Shown: positions 1 through 13,493, numbered from the stretch's first letter. The stretch is 64,000 nucleotides of DNA from Nepenthes gracilis (GCA_033239525.1 BSYO01000003.1:5822001-5886000); one strand, 5' to 3'. Notes: generated by a model from the letters alone, not told the origin. Program-made: numbers and translations.

Positions 1-225
1 GCCCCGCTCGGCCGGGCTGGGCAAGTGCACGCGAGCGCCGGCCCCGCTCAAGCTCCTAGCGAGCGCCCAGCGAGCGGGGCACATTCTGAAAAATTCGCTC
101 GAGCTCCTAGCGAGCGCACGGCGAGCGAGCACATTCTGAAAAATCCGCTCGAGCGCCTCTCGAGCGCACGGTGAGCGGCGACCATACTAAAAAAACAGCT
201 CGAGCGTCTAGCGAGCCTAACTTGA
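1..225. repeat. GC-rich ~50-bp degenerate tandem repeat at window edge
   Basis: About five imperfect units, each containing a GCTCGAG or GCTCAAG core followed by CTAGCGAGCGCAC-like sequence. The core recurs near positions 46, 97, 147 and 208, so spacing is 51, 50 and 61 bases. The block is CpG-rich in an otherwise AT-rich region and stops abruptly near 225. It is cut by the window edge, so it may be part of a larger element, for example an LTR. The two antisense open frames across it come from the repeat and are not believed to be genes. Confidence 0.75.
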
Positions 226-3200
226 TCTTTCTCCATGCGGTGAGGATATGCACCTCCACCCGCCACATCAAGTGGATATGGGCCCACACGAGAGTGACCC
301 ATAACCTAACAGTATATACTCATCAACATTAGCTATTAAGACTAAGTAATACCCAAAAAATCACTTTAGAGTAATTAAGGACAAACAATGATCTAATAAC
401 CTTTATCTTAATTAAGTTCATGAGCATTGATAAATATAAAACTTATTAGCATAAAAATGACATTTGGTACTTCCACAACTTAAGCATTTAGATGGTCATT
501 GGCATTTGTGAGTATTCTCTCACTTGAAGTACTTTAAATATTTGTTTAAATACAAATTTTACAGCACTTGAACTTTTATGTAAAAACAAAAATTAGAAGT
601 CCAACCTCTGAAAAATATTTTCCCAAAAAAATCAAAATATAGAGCGATGTCCTCTAAAATCCTATTTTTTCCTATATTTCTTGTTTTTAAGTTATTTAAT
701 ATAATTTTGATTTGAATATTAAAAAATAAATAGTAAAACTATTATTATACCTTCAAATTCGCATTTGGAATCATACAGTGTTTGATTTTTTATATTTTTT
801 TATAAGTCTCATATTTAATGAACGAATTATTTTGATATTCATTTAATTTTTTAGTACAAAGAGCCACTCGAGTAAATGAAAAGAGTAGCGCAAAATATTA
901 GTACCTGATGGCCGCTCATGTATATCTAACACAATGTTGGGACACTTGAGGAGTGCTCATTTACTATGTCCAATGGTTCTTTAAGTTCCTTCACACCTAA
1001 TGTGCACACTAATTGTGCTAATGCATGACTTCTTGTTGCTACTCATGCTTAATGCATCCATGCCAGGCACACATGTACTAAACAGATATAAAGTATTTGA
1101 ATACAATTTTAGGGTAAGTTTTTAGAGCATTTAACAAAATGACCGCTACACAAAAGTGAAAACGACAAAAGAAAAAAAAATGATAATTTTTAGCTTTCAA
1201 ATGAAATCTGATTCGATAATTATTCTTCATTAAACTTAGATATACTGTTCAAATTTCCATTGTTATACATTTTTGTCAATTAGTTACTTATTTTCTTGGT
1301 ATATCTTTCTCTTGTAGATTGTTATGTGTATTGAATATTATGTTTAACCAATTATTCACACGGATTGTTGCAAACGGTTGTCAAAGGAAATTATTTATAA
1401 CGATACATTTTAGAGTTTATTTATTTTGAGTTTGTCCCAAAATTTTTCTTTTAATTATAAAATATTTTTTATATTAAATATTATTATATAATTTTTTGAT
1501 GATTAATTGCGTATTATTATTCATTAGACTTACATGAGAGATTAGTAGATAACAATTAATTAAAAATTTACGATTTATTTCTGATTGGTGGAATGTGTTT
1601 TAAATCTCAAAATAAAATATATGATCCAAACCAAAACACCTAAAATCCGATTTAAAATATCTTAAATTAAAATTTAAATTCATGACACAAATCTAATATT
1701 AATTTTTTATATTATAAAATTAATTTTAAATAATACAAATTTAAGTAACCCAGAATTCAAGAATCCAGTCAGAAATCTAACGATTTACGAGTCTGGTAAA
1801 AAATCTCTCATCTCAAAGGCTACTGTCGGTCCGACACTCTCATTGCTCTTGGAAATTTCGACCTCGTTTAGGAACACGTGCTCGAGTTGTCTTCATTACA
1901 CCTCATACTAACCAATCAGTATGAGGCTCTGTCTGTTTAAATAAACAAAATATTTATCAAGTGAAAAATACATTCCACCAAAAATATCTTCTAAAAATAC
2001 AGCTTTGTCATCTTTTATGAATAATATTTTAAAAAAGAATAATATGTTTTAGTTATGTGTTTCGACATTTAATGTGTATAAAAATTATATATTATCATAT
2101 AAATTAATTAATAATAATTAATATTTATGATTATTAATTATAGTAATATTTTTGAATAATGATGATAATTTACAATCAAAAAAATATTGGCATTCATATT
2201 TGATTGATTTTTTAATATTGTAATATTCCATCTTCTAGATTTAGAGATGCCACCAATCAATTGATAGGTGCATAGTTGGGGCCATTGACGGTCATCAACT
2301 GACACGATTTATCAAGGTGTTGGCAACCAGTGAGCCACTCTCAATGTGAGATGTCTAAGGATTGAGGTATTATGAGTCGACAATAGTATTGTACTCATGT
2401 AAAAATTTTTTATCGATATGTGTTGATGGTTAATAGTAGGTAAGGATACTATATGAAAAAGCGATTTCTCTTTTGAAATTAAAAAAATAGATATATATTT
2501 TTAGTGTTTTGCTTTAAGTTTTTCTTTGATAAAAAGATATTTATTATTAATTTATTTTTCTATATGCACCAACTACCAAAAACTTATAGGAATATTTTTT
2601 TTTTTTTGCGACAATAGCAATATTAAATGGGTTATTCTGCCTAGAGTCCAATACGATCCAACCATTTGTAAACAATGTTAGATCATATTAAACACAACTC
2701 AATACTTCGGACTATACCAAGCCATAGAGAGATGGCCCATGTGGTGTGCTAGCCCACAACATGCCACAAATAGTGTCTGCCATGGCACATTCCATAAAAT
2801 GTTTGCTTTAAAATACTACAAATATAATACAATAATTTTATTCATATAATATCACTAATATTAGCAATAAGTTTAGTATGAAAAATAATTCAACATTAAA
2901 ATTGGTGGCAAATAGAAACCTCAAGGACCAAACATTCTTAAATAGAGTCCATTGAGTTTTTTAAACCAATCAAAGAAAATCCACTAATTGAAATCAATTA
3001 CAAACTAGATAATACAAACGTATTAATTTTTAACTGACTTACTGTTGATAAATAACTCCTACCAAATAACTCATTAAATTTGTCTCTTATAATGAAATGG
3101 TACACCTTTTGATTTTATCGCGAATTTTACTTCACTTTCTTGAAATATCCAATACTACTAGAACTCTAGCATCTATATCACCAACAAAAATCCGAAAGCC

Positions 3201-3522
3201 TATATGGTAGAATAAGTGTTTTTGATGAAAGTATGATTTTGAAATAAAACAACATTAGCAATTGTGATTTCAAAAGCAATATGAGGTTTGTTCCTTTTTT
3301 TTTTCAATATTGTCTAAGATCATACCTAAAATAAAAGTATTAAAAATCTTTATGTCCGTGGCTCAAAAATTAAGGTTTAAAATGCAGAATTTGTAAACAA
3401 TCCTTGCTAACATTTGAATGTTAGCGCGTACAAATGTGTTTCACGCACTACATGCATGAAGTTGCTGGAAAGCTTACGTCTGCATACCTAATGTGTCCCT
3501 CATAAGTAAAGCTACCGGAAAA
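226..3522. other. AT-rich intergenic DNA, no gene seen
   Basis: Mostly A/T-rich sequence with many poly-A/poly-T tracts and stops in all frames. The short stretch 1800-1930 and the segment 2240-2400 have more balanced composition and could be decayed transposon pieces, but no terminal repeats or coding motifs were found. Confidence 0.7.
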
Positions 3523-3696
3523 TGTATATATGCAACCTTTATACATCGTTCATGGTGGAGCTATATTTTCCAATGTGTAGTATATATATACAGCCTTTGT
3601 ACATTATTCATGGTGGGGCCATATTTTCAAATGTGTAGTATATATATACAACCTTTGTACATTATTCATGGTGGAGCCATATTTTCAAATGTGTGT
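3523..3696. repeat. 58-bp tandem repeat, three units
   Basis: The units are about 3523-3580, 3581-3638 and 3639-3696. Each holds a TATATATA run, a CCTTTGTACAT-like stretch, TTCATGGTGG and ATATTTTC. CATGGTGG starts at 3551, 3609 and 3667, an exact 58-base period. Units 2 and 3 differ at only a few positions. The 74-codon open frame across the array is a by-product of the repeat. Confidence 0.9.
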
Positions 3697-5061
3697 ATAT
3701 ATCTTTTATGCGTTTAATCCTTTCTATTTTTGAATAGATTATCTTGAGTTATGTTTGAGTATTATTAATATATAAAGTACTCAAATATAACTTAAATAAA
3801 ATCAAATTTTATTATTAAAATAAAACAATAAAATAAAGTTAACAAATATAGTATACTAAACTGCTGGTGACTTGCTGACTTTTTTGGTTAATAATAAAAC
3901 TACATTTTTACCACTATTTTTAAAATTTTATAAAAAGAAAATATCAAAAATAACACAATCTTTCTAAAAAAAAAAATTTACGCGTGACAATGTTGGCTCC
4001 TTATTAATATTGGCTTGGAGAGAAGTATAAATACTCACCCATTTTTCTTCACTTTTTACAATTCACTTTACTCTTTTTATGAGTGATGTAATATCTCATT
4101 AATTATTAATGTTGTTAAATTTTATCTGTAATTTTAATATTAGTAATTAATCTTTGTGTTTAATTATTTTCATAATTTTATAAATTAAATTTTTAAAAGT
4201 TAAAAAATTTTAAAAAAATATTTTAAAATTTTAAATACACAGTTTTCACGATTTCTAAATATATTATTATAATTATAAATGTATATCAAATTTTTAATAA
4301 ATATTTTCTATTACTTTTTGAAAATTGTTTTTAATAAATAATTTTGATATAACTTCATTTAAATTGGGATTTTTTATTATAAATGATGAATTAATTTATA
4401 TAAATTGTGCATATCATATATTAACTTTTGTATTATAAATATTTTACAATTTATTTCACTAAATGTGAATAAATTAAAAAACATTATTTTATTTATTATA
4501 ATATATTATTTTAAACGTAGTAATCCAGGATGTTGTGCTAACAAAACAATATCAACTAAAAAAAGATGAAAATCAATTGCACAATATGGTGGAACTCTAT
4601 TTACCTAATAATGGATGTGGCATGTCATTTTTATTCTATTTTAACCATATTTTATAACAAAAAACTCCATCAAATGAGCCTTTTATAAATACCTATTGAA
4701 AAATAATTTAAATGATTAAATTTTTTTAAATTTTTTTATTTTACTACTAAAAACTTATAAGTACCCATCATATAATATAAAATATATTATTAAATTAATT
4801 ATTATTATTTACTGATAATTTTACATTTTACTGAAATGATTATGATTTTCGTTATATTATATCAGTTATAGATATAGACATAAAATTTAGAAAAATAAAT
4901 TAAGGAAATATTCAAATGTAATAAAAACAAAATGTTCATAAAAATCAATTTTAAATATATTTTTTAGGTAAAATTTTTAAAAATATGGAAGAAATCCTTT
5001 AATGTTAGCTTGACTTGCCAATATTTTGAACCATTGCATGAATTTACATGGAATGTTTATG
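3697..5061. other. AT-rich intergenic DNA, no gene seen
   Basis: Very A/T-rich with simple A/T runs. No open frame longer than about 60 codons, RNA gene or mobile-element terminus was recognised. Confidence 0.7.
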
Positions 5062-5645
5062 TATTTTAAATAATTCTATGCTAACATAAAGATGATCAAA
5101 AATATAAAATAAAAGAAATCATGAGTGATACATAATCTACATATAATGTATAACTTTTATAACCTTAATCAACCACAAAACCATCTAGTCCATAAGCAAA
5201 GGTAGTCTCATCAAACAAGATTTATATTATGTGTTATGGTATTGATGGGATTACAACTTATTAGTAAACATTTAATATTGGCTGAATTATTTTACTATTT
5301 ATAATCCGATCACTTTTTTAATTTTAAAAATGATTTATCAAAATTTTTATATTTTAAATAATTATGTGCTAATATAAAGATGACCAAAAATATAAAATAA
5401 ATGAAAGCACGAGTAATATATAAACTACATATAATATACAACTTCTATATATGTTAATTAACTACAGAATCATCTAGTCCATAAGCAAAGGTAGTCCGAG
5501 CAAATAAGATTTATATTTTGTGATAAGGTGTTGACAAAGATTACAACTTATTAGTAATTATTCAACATTGATAGAATTTTTTTATTATTTATAATCCTAC
5601 TGTCTTTCTAACTTTAAAAATAATTTATCAAAGTTTTCATATTTT
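5062..5645. repeat. ~290-bp tandem duplication, two diverged copies
   Basis: Copy 1 starts at about 5062 and copy 2 at about 5350, an offset of 288 bases. The same landmarks occur in the same order in both: TATTTTAAATAATT, AAGATGA(T/C)CAAAAATATAAAATAAA, CATCTAGTCCATAAGCAAAG, GATTACAACTTATTAGTAA and a closing AATTTATCAAA. Substitutions and small indels are spread evenly, so the duplication is old. It has no coding content. Confidence 0.88.
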
Positions 5646-8446
5646 GAAATGATGAAAAATTAATAAACACATATTATTTACGATCATATCAGCAATGCAT
5701 GATCTCTTAGCCTCCTATTAAAAACATTGTCATATAAGTATGTCTTCCATGTCAAGGATGAGTAGCAGATTAAAAAATAAGTAAAAAAATATCAAAAATA
5801 ATAAATATGTATATCCTATTTAATTTTTATAAATTATGATATTAAATATTTAATCAATAAAATAAAATAAAAGATATTTTTATAATAATTTATCTTTTCT
5901 TATTATTTTACCCCCTCTATTGGACTTAGTTTTTTATTATAATGGTAGGGTTCAAACCGCTTATTTGAACAATAAGAAAAGAATTATCGATGCACAATAA
6001 ATATATAATAATTATAAATAATGAAGTAATATGCGATTTTACGAAAAAAAATTCTTTTGAAAATGAAAAAAAAATTATAGGACGGTATGTCCAAAATATG
6101 TCAACTATGTAAAAGTTCAGTTACACAAACCACCAAATACAATGATGCCACTCCTTGTCATAAACAAGCCTAAACAGTAAAAAATATATGACGAGAAAGA
6201 AGAAATGTGACGAGTAATATATTATCCTTTACTTTAATAATAGTGTATCCAAAGTCAGTAAATCTTAAAATATGATTCGAAACTTGTTTGGATACTTGAA
6301 CATTTATCTTCTTCCTTTTCTTTCTTTTTTTCTTCATTCTCTCTCAAACTCAGTCCTCTAGGTTTTAAATTTAAAAATGATTAATCCTAAAAACACATCA
6401 ATGCGTTTTTATATTGTAAACTGGCCCTCAAACGTCCATTGAACACGCCTTAGGTGCGAGCACCACTAGGATCGACATTTTAGACACTCATTTGGTACGC
6501 CTCAAGCGTATGCCTACTGCTTTCAATGCTTCGAGCACTTCTTAGGCGTGCCTCGAGTGCACGCCTACTTCTTTTAACACTTATGCATGTGTCAAACGCT
6601 AGTCACGCACCAATCTGTAATTTTTTTTGTATTAGTTTATTACATAGACATCATCTTCTAAACCACTGGATGATAAGTCAAATTAACATAAAATTCACAT
6701 AAAATTGACCTATAACCCAACATATAACATCAAAATCGGCATGGCACATTAAACACTAAGCATTAAAAAATGAGAAAAATATTTTTTTTTTTTGCAAGTT
6801 ATACTTCGGCAAAGAAAACTTAGTGTAAATATATTTTTATTTTTAAATATGTATTAAATTTAACCAATGTTTTAATTATATATATTAAATTTAACCAGTT
6901 ATTTAAATATATTTACTTATTTATCATTAATAATTGATTATAATATGATATAGTGTTAACATATTAAATAATATTATAATTATCGCTGTTTAAATTTATC
7001 TATTGTATTCGTTTTACACGTTTACTTTTGTCTTTTGTCCAATATCTCTAGGTTTAGTCCTTTTATTTTTCTTTTTTGGGAGAAATTATCGTTACGACTT
7101 GCAGGTAAATTTTCTAAGGGTGTTTAATCGTGGACACGATTTATACATTATTGAGACACTTTTATAATATTATATCTTATTTAATTATTTATTCTGACGT
7201 ATACAAAAAAATAAATAATTTAATAGATTTAATATTACTTAAAGATATTTAAAAATGACTAAAAAATCTCCCAAAATTATTATTTTAATAAATCAAATTA
7301 TTTATTTCTCATCCCTCGGTAAAATAGCTCATCCAATTCTTTTTTTCGAAATTTTGGAATACTTTCAAATCTTTTATATTTAAAGCTTGTGAAGCCAAAA
7401 TGAAGACAATAAACATATAGATATTAAGCAATTTATTATTTACAAATATATGCATTATATAATAATTCGACCTTTATTAATCAAATATAAAACCTGTCAT
7501 TATATTTGTTGTTATTATGCAATACGAATTATTCAAGGCGCTCTGAAAATTTCTCATGCTGGCATAAAATTCTTACCTCATAAAATAACTTCCAAAATTT
7601 TATAAATTATTCTGATTAATACTTGTCGTCAAATTTAAAAATTTAATAGTATAATATTTTTTTAAATTATAATTTTTTTTATTTTTATATTAAATTTAAT
7701 ATTTAATGAATATAATATTATAACATAATTTTAAAAATATAATTACCTTTTATATTATTTTATATTTTGTGTCAGAATAAATTATTTTTTTCGATCTTAT
7801 TGCTCCTGATGCGTCACTTAAAGAATATGACCAGTCACGCCACAACATTGAATGCATGAAAATTAAGTGTACGTAATTTTATTATTTTTAAGGCAAGGAC
7901 ACATTATTGTTTTTAAAAATTCAAATATACTTAATTTTATTTCTATATTATGAACAAATTATTTTTATAATATTACCCCTCTCAACTCATTATTACTATC
8001 CTCCAAAGTTTAATTAAACAAACTTCAACTACATTTTAGCAGATGATCGAAGCTGCAATTCTTAATAATAATTTCCATGATTTACAGATATAGTGACATG
8101 CAGATTAAAATTAAAATATTAATAAATCTATCAATCATTATTAAACTTCAATATCAAATGACATTAACGAAGTTTTTTTTTTTTTTTAAAAAAAAAGAAA
8201 AAGTTAGAAGTACGTAAAAATCCCAGCTCTCGGAGAAGGGTATACTAATATGTACAGGGAAAAATACCTTAAAAAGGAGGGTATGTCCTATATAAAAATA
8301 TAGTTAAATTTAAATATCTTTGCCTCACTTGGAGCAGCCATGTTTGAAATCTTACCATGTGGCATGTGTCCTCTTGGAAGGATTGGAATGGACAGTGCGT
8401 CCTTTAATGATCCCTTTGGTTCGTGAAAATACAACAATCATGAAAA
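5646..8446. other. AT-rich intergenic DNA with a small degenerate repeat
   Basis: No gene is seen. At 6420-6610 there is a more GC-rich patch in which a motif like GCCTCAAGCG...GCCTAC recurs after about 51 bases (6499 and 6550). It resembles the repeats at 1-225 and 13878-14030. The rest is A/T-rich, with a palindromic T-run/A-run near 8172-8200. Confidence 0.6.
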
Positions 8447-8834
8447 CTACCTGATGTTTGATGGGTGTAAAGAGAATTCAATATAAATAAAATAAATATC
8501 ATTGCAAATAAACATTATTATAAATAATTTAATTCATACAAATAATAAATATTACAATGATAATAAAATTAAAATACCACTAAAATGGCTGAAGAGATGA
8601 CGATAACTGAAGAGCGGTGGGAGAGCCGGCCGCTGCTCGCGGCGGTGGGCTGCCAACAACAAGATGAAGGTATTTTCACCCCTTAGTGATGAAAACCCGA
8701 CTTTTATATGCAACAATTATTTTCATTTTAACAATAATAAATAATACCGATAATAAAAATAAAGAAAAAACAATTATTATAAACAATATTTATTTTTGCC
8801 TTGTTCTTTTCAACCAATCAAACATTAAGGGTGG
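8447..8834. mobile_element. MITE-like inverted-repeat element with GC-rich core
   Basis: The left end (CTACCTGATGTTTGATGGGT, from 8447) matches the reverse complement of the right end (ending 8834), which reads CCACCCTTAATGTTTGATTG. The similarity continues inward on both sides as an inverted pair of A/T-rich stretches (CAAATAAACATTATTATAA against the complement of TTATTATAAACAATATTTAT), so the element can fold into a long imperfect hairpin. At about 390 bp with no coding capacity it fits a miniature inverted-repeat transposable element. A clear target duplication was not found, so the superfamily is open. The middle (about 8584-8680) is unexpectedly GC-rich. Confidence 0.6.
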
Positions 8835-11800
8835 TGAATGATTCTTTGTCTTCTCATGCGCTCTAGTAAATATACTCAAATAATGAAGCCCAAAAGCAAA
8901 CTCTGTGCACATATAAAGTGGGAGAGAGAAATGAAAATGAATAATATGAATAGCCACATAAATAAATCATTGAATCTTTAATGTTCATATTTATCGATTT
9001 TTGTTCCCATTTTCATGTTATGTTCTCTGTTCCTGTTTTCGAAATTGGCTAATAACATACACCATTCTAATTATAGCAAGCATCCCAAATCATTCCTAAT
9101 GATAACCATATGATATTATTTTGAATAAGTTAATTTCTCATAAGTCGGATGAATACCCAACTCACTTAAGTATCATACCTACTAAGGGATACTACAAGGC
9201 TTAGATACGAACCCCTCCCACATAAAAAGGAGCCTAGTGTCCTTTTTCCTCTCTAAGACCGGTCGAATTCCCATCTTGCCAATGTATTTTGGATGCGAAA
9301 AGAATCATTTTTCAGACATCTTATAGTTTTTTCATCAAAATTAGTTTTGGTTGATCAATTTACTAGTCATTCTTCACTCTAAATAAATACGGTATGCATT
9401 GGGAAGCCGTTCGTAGTATTATTTTTCCCATTCCATGGGCCGGTATAGTTCATCTGAGACTCTTTTCTCCTCGACAGCAAAATCATCGGTATGTCTAGAA
9501 CCCAGTTAAATTTCAACAGTCGCAAATAAACAGGCCAACTTCCGTAGTCTTCATTTTCATAAATCTTATTCTAATGGTAAGAAAATCACGTGGAAGCTAT
9601 GTTATGTGAAGCTGCAAGAATCATGCATGTGCATGGTTGAATTTCAGAATTCTGGTGGGAATTCATATGGCATGGAGGAATTCAAAACTTCCGACACCAT
9701 TGGTCATCATTCTTTTTCGATTGAATATGAAGAACAATAAATAAAAATATAATCAAACGCATAAATTGTATAAATAATTTTAACATGAAAGCCCTTCTTA
9801 ACTAATGGAAAACTAGGGACCTTATGTCCAAAATATCTCCACTGAATTCGGTTACCATTAGTCTTTCCGATCAAACACCTTTACAACCACAACACATGTA
9901 AAAAAAAGCTAATACTAACTCCAACATACTTAACAATCGAATAAGAGTATATACAACAAGATAACAAAAAACCAGTAATACATCTTACGGTCAAAGTTAC
10001 AATAATATATCCAAACTTAACAATGATAAAACTCGAATCAAACTTTAGATAGATTTTCAAATATTCTCATTCTTCTCTTTTCTCCTTTCGCTCTATTCAA
10101 GTCAGCACTTTGTATATTAAAATAACTCTTAGTATTAACCTCAAAATCAAAACGAGTATTAATACCCTCACTAGCACATGCATTCCATTGTGCCAAATTA
10201 GGCGTGACCACCACTACTATTTATGCACATGCATCCTTCAAACACGGCCAAGCTGCCCACTCGCCGAAAAAAGTTTTCCCTTGGGCAAATTTCGCACAAA
10301 AGGTTCTCCTAGCTTTCATTCAAACTAGATGTCACGTAAACCTCGTGCGAAACACCCTAATAGCTCAAGAAGTGAAAACCCACTGGTGCAATAGGTGTAA
10401 AACTCACAATGGGGTAACACAAGATCCAACCATTCTAGCATGTGCAAGTTTCCACCCCAGTGAAAAATTTTCCTTCAACATATAAACAAAGATTGCCTGA
10501 CAATTTTCATGATACAGCTGACTGAAGTATATTGACACGTCAATCACATTTCTGAGAGGAAAATGAGAGTGCCTTACTTGACAAGGTTGCCCAGAGGGGG
10601 ACAAGAGAAGCAGGAGCAAGGCGAAGAAAGTGATGATGTAGAGCAGTCCAGGTTGACTGCAAGGGCAACTAGGCGAGCTACCAGAGACAATAAAAAAAAA
10701 GTCTTTTCATTCAACATGCTTTCGATTCTAAAAATCAGCAGGAATGTGCCTACTTTTCGAAACAAGATATTGCCCTCAACGAGGATCGTGCCGAAATTAG
10801 ATTTGGTTCCACTTGCGGAAGGCAGCACATGCCTTGTTTTGATCTGACTAGGATTTTTCAACTACACTACAGCAAATAAAAATAAGATAAAATAGTACTG
10901 CTATTTGCTCCTAGTTTCAGCATAAAACAAATTCAAGATTAGTAACTTTTTCATAAGAATCCAAAAAAAAAAAACATGTAACATGGTAATGTAAAACATT
11001 GATAATCAAACACGGGCAGACAGGACATGACCCCCATATCCTATTAAAAGAGGCATCTAGTGACTCTAGTCTCGTGCTACAATAATAACAAGAGGCTTAA
11101 GCTATCAGGAGAAAAATGCAATTATTAAATGATTTTCATCTTTGAGGCACATTAGACCCATCAAGGATCAATGTGCCCTTTCAGAGGGAACTAAGTAGGT
11201 TGAGAGTGCATCAGAGAATCATCTCTAGAGCAAATACACGCTTTTTAAACCCAAGAAATTGTTATTCTTCTTCTATTATTACCCCACAATAAAAGGAAAA
11301 GAGACTAACCTGAAGTTTTCAGGCAAGCACAAATCTGGGTTAAGGCCCTTTGCAATGGAGAGACAAAAAACATAATGATTACAGGTTCAACTCATAGAAA
11401 TAGTATCTTTGCAATGCAAAGGTAAAGTTCGTACAGAGTCTGTAATACATAAAATCTGTGTACTGGGTCAACCTTTTTCACCAAAATGTTTTATGCTAAA
11501 AGAAAATGTTAATGCACAAGAGCAATACAATTACATAGCATTCAACAACATTAGCAAGTAATGCTTAAACGAGTGTAAAATCAACTGCCTATCCTACTAA
11601 GGAAGCAGTAAACCTATCTATTTTGCATGAGAGAAAGTACATTGGAAAAGCTAGCAAGACTGCAGCATAACAGAGGAAAAGGCACCGAAATACATGGCAT
11701 AGAGCTATTTCATGATTCTATCAACTATTTCACTCAACAGATAGATGGGTTTGTGGGGTTGTAAGACAAATCGGTGTAAACGTGAGCTTGTATATTCAGC

Positions 11801-13180
11801 CACCTTGGAAAGGAGAAATAAGGTGAATAACATAATAGCATGAGGAGCAATTCCAAGGGGTTTTATTGAGTCCTTCTGAAGTCATCATGATATTAGCTTT
11901 TTGTTTTTTTCCCCTATTCTATTTGTGATCTTCCTTGTTTTCCTGAAAGCGAGAAAAGGTTCATTAGAAGGATTGAAATCCTCAAAGGTTTGCGCTTGCC
12001 TTACTTTCTGAGACTAACGTGCAAATTTGTTGGGTTTGACAGAGTTGTATATTCACCCTTTTCTTGGATACAAAAATTTTCCAATCACCTATCAAAAATG
12101 GTTAAAAAAAAACATTGGTTTTGGGTGGTTTTCAGGTATCATTTACGATGTGTTATAAAATGTAAACAATTACAAAGAAAATAGTTTCCATTTTCTCTGA
12201 TTAAACCTACAGAAAGGAACCTAGGTGCCATCTTTTATCCTATAAAAGCGTTTGTGTTAATTCTGGTTTTGATGGTATACCATCTTTATTAAGATGGTTA
12301 AGGCAAATTACATATACACCATGATAGTTTGACAATGATTAGCAGTATAAATAGGGAGTGATTTGGCAGTCCTAGGTCGTTTCCCATATACTTGGTTGAC
12401 AGCTATTTTAGTTGCCAACCATTATTAAACTATTAATTCCTTTTCAAATATACGCTAGCCTACTTGTAAAGGTTCAGAAGTCTAAATATCATCATGAATT
12501 CCCACCATAATCCTGAGCAGGAAGTCATTTTCCCTTTTACGGGAGAATACAATTTCTCCCCGAAGGGTTTTATTCTCAACTATATTAAGGACCGCATTTC
12601 AGGGAAACATATTTCCTACCAAGAAACGCAACAGTTACACGTAATCATATTCTGTTTTCACACTCAAACTAAATTCTCACTGGCTAAAAGATGTCAAAAG
12701 AAGCTTCTCAAAAATAAACTGCAACCAAATTCCATGAAGGCCCTACCATTGCAAATCCTTCATCCACCCCTTTTAAAATGATATGAGAGCGTATAGCTCC
12801 AAACAGTAGGCACCAAAATCAAGACAAAGTTCATCTCTCCAGAGAATGACCTGTTTTAGAGAGCAGAGCTATCATGGAAAAAACAAGGTTCTTCTAACTA
12901 AATCCCTGGTTGAGTTAGAAAAGAAAGGAAGGGTACATTATTAACATTTTTAAGTCATAATTAATAAAGGTAGAATTAAGTTTACAAAGTCAGAAATCTT
13001 AGATCAAAAGCACTATTATAAGTACTAAATTTTACTTTCTTAAGTCAAAAGTAGTTTATACTTAACAACAAACAAGCTTGGGTTTGTGTGTACTCCATTA
13101 TATGGCAATTCAGGAAAGGCATGGTAAAGAACCTTTAACAAAGGATTCATTCATCCCAAAAGGATTTTATTTTATTATGT
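8835..13180. other. Single-copy-looking DNA, no supported gene
   Basis: Composition is less A/T-rich than the flanks. Short open frames of 60-95 codons occur on both strands at 10110-10861, 11990-12184 and 12494-12781. None has a recognised motif, and those at 10563-10861 overlap on opposite strands. A patch at 9180-9260 with CATAAAAAGGAGCC resembles the TATA region of an LTR, but no paired terminus was found. The segment could hold introns or UTRs of an unrecognised gene. Confidence 0.45.
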
Positions 13181-13220
13181 CAATATCACACCGCCATAGT
13201 GCCTGAATAACTTACATTTC

Positions 13221-13493
13221 TCACAATAGCACCGGTGTTGTTCTAACTAATCTTGAGAAGCACTTCATTCTCTCCAGATATTGTAAGTGAATATCCATGC
13301 AGAAAAATAGGTCATGTTCTTGAATAAATGGAACTTCTGCTGATGCAGCAGGCCATGTTTTCAGAATTGACCTCTCTCTTCGCAACATCCCGTCTCTAGA
13401 AAAGTAGGCAGTATTAGAAATAAAGTTTCACATTTTGACATACTCAATGATACCTAAATGACTGAATTCCTCCAGCAAGCTTCCTCATGTAGC
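13221..13493 (-). CDS. Tentative two terminal exons of an unrecognised minus-strand gene
   Basis: On the minus strand an open stretch from 13395 to a TGA at 13221-13223 encodes 57 residues, including the runs MLRRERSILKTWPAA and LQYLERMKCF. It is preceded by a good 3' splice site (pyrimidine-rich, ending TTTTCTAG). Upstream, about 13454-13493, is a 40-base segment ending at a possible GT donor. Joining the two across the 58-base GT..AG gap keeps one frame (MRKLAGGIQSF leading in). The TGA is followed within about 60 bases by AATAAAA (complement of 13162-13179). Against it, 58 bases is short for a plant intron, the outer splice acceptor is weak, and I recognise no family. The function is unknown. 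Confidence 0.22.

Noticed and set aside
48..302. Antisense 84- and 60-codon frames at the left edge
   Set aside because: They repeat the ~50-bp unit (ALERRSSGFF, RSLGARANF) and reflect the repeat, not a gene.
3493..3717. 74-codon plus-strand frame
   Set aside because: Runs through the 58-bp tandem repeat and A/T-rich edges; no conserved sequence.
9180..9480. Possible organelle-derived insert or LTR promoter
   Set aside because: No recognisable organelle gene and no paired terminus could be found by reading.
10563..10861. 94- and 95-codon frames on opposite strands
   Set aside because: They overlap each other almost fully and neither has a recognisable family, splice partner or codon signal.
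12494..12781. 95-codon plus-strand frame
   Set aside because: No motif, no promoter or neighbour support; length is compatible with chance.
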